This document shows, piece after piece, positions 6,256-6,441 of a DNA stretch of 6,441 bases. The DNA lies in the NCBI GenBank assembly GCA_025361325.1, contig JANYAL010000269.1, positions 1 to 6,441 on the forward strand, given 5' to 3'. The notes below the pieces were generated by a model. The model did no database searches. It was not told the DNA's origin and saw only the letters and a program-made list of their open reading frames with translations. Source of the stretch: Bacteroidota bacterium. Its GTDB lineage: Bacteria > Bacteroidota > Bacteroidia > Chitinophagales > Chitinophagaceae. Each line of letters starts with the position of its first letter. Position 1 is the first letter of the stretch. The position numbers and the translations under genes are program-made.

Positions 6256-6441
6256 CTATGCGATCGTATTGTTAAACTCCGGACTGTTCAAAGATGCCTG
6301 GTCATTATCATTACCTGTGGCAACATCATACCGTTCAGGCAGGGCCGTTGTTTGCCTTCTTTTCAGCATAACCACATCAGCCAGGAGGCGGTTGGAACGG
6401 ATGTACCTGTCAACGGATTGAATGATATCTCCGGATCCCTG
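6256..6441 (-). pseudogene. Upstream in-frame part of the barrel gene, ended by TAG; continues off window
   Basis: On the minus strand from 6441 the frame shared with the barrel gene is open for 61 codons, then hits TAG (6258-6256). After nine more sense codons it reaches ATG 6228. The peptide includes DIIQSVDRYIRSNRLLADVV (5-24) and MLKRRQTTALPERYDV (25-40), then a polar Asn/Asp/Ser-rich linker ending NNTIA. An amphipathic helix plus disordered linker is what I would expect ahead of the barrel in this type of protein, whose membrane anchor would lie further upstream. The other two minus frames have early stops (TGA within about 25 and 10 codons). TAG differs from CAG (Gln) by one transition. 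Alternatives are a sequencing error, a true nonsense mutation, or two separate proteins. Confidence 0.6.

Noticed and set aside
6032..6421. Plus-strand open frame of 129 codons opposite the barrel gene
   Set aside because: It is antisense to the barrel frame, which has strand patterning, a terminal Phe and motif support; the plus-strand peptide has no recognisable features or start context.

Overview
The window comes from a member of the Bacteroidota, most likely the Chitinophagaceae or a close relative. The evidence is the gldM-gldN pair of the type IX secretion/gliding machinery, the near absence of Shine-Dalgarno sequences, a good match to the Bacteroidota promoter consensus (TTTG, 19 bp, TAnnTTTG), and an outer-membrane beta-barrel protein of a style I associate with Chitinophagaceae. 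The family placement is inference; the phylum is well supported.

Layout: (1) 1-2393, plus strand: the 3' part of gldM (its start is off the left edge), then complete gldN after a 20-bp gap. They are the end of what is normally a gldKLMN operon, building the trans-periplasmic motor shaft (GldM) and the periplasmic ring protein (GldN) of T9SS. (2) 2394-2711: a convergent intergenic region with three successive hairpins (a textbook terminator, a perfect 20-bp palindrome, and a probably bidirectional terminator) and copy A of a ~103-nt interspersed repeat. (3) 5104-2712, minus strand: a two-gene unit, a small unrecognised probable lipoprotein followed 5 bp later by uvrC (nucleotide-excision-repair endonuclease). 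It is led by a promoter so close to the start codon that the transcript looks leaderless. (4) 5105-5370: an intergenic region with that promoter, an 11-bp-period direct repeat upstream of it, and copy B of the interspersed repeat. (5) 6441-5371, minus strand: the 3' part of a longer gene ending in an outer-membrane beta-barrel domain. It is interrupted by an in-frame TAG at 6256-6258, with coding-like sequence continuing in the same frame on both sides.

Most of the coding content is known machinery. The points that deserve a second look are the in-frame amber codon in the barrel gene, the paired interspersed repeat that in both copies sits a few bases after the stop of a minus-strand gene and can encode a T9SS-sorting-signal-like tail, the apparently leaderless promoter of the lipoprotein-uvrC unit, and the extreme Lys/Arg/Thr tail at the mature N-terminus of GldN. 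I see no convincing sign of an entirely new multi-gene system, RNA gene, CRISPR array or transposase.
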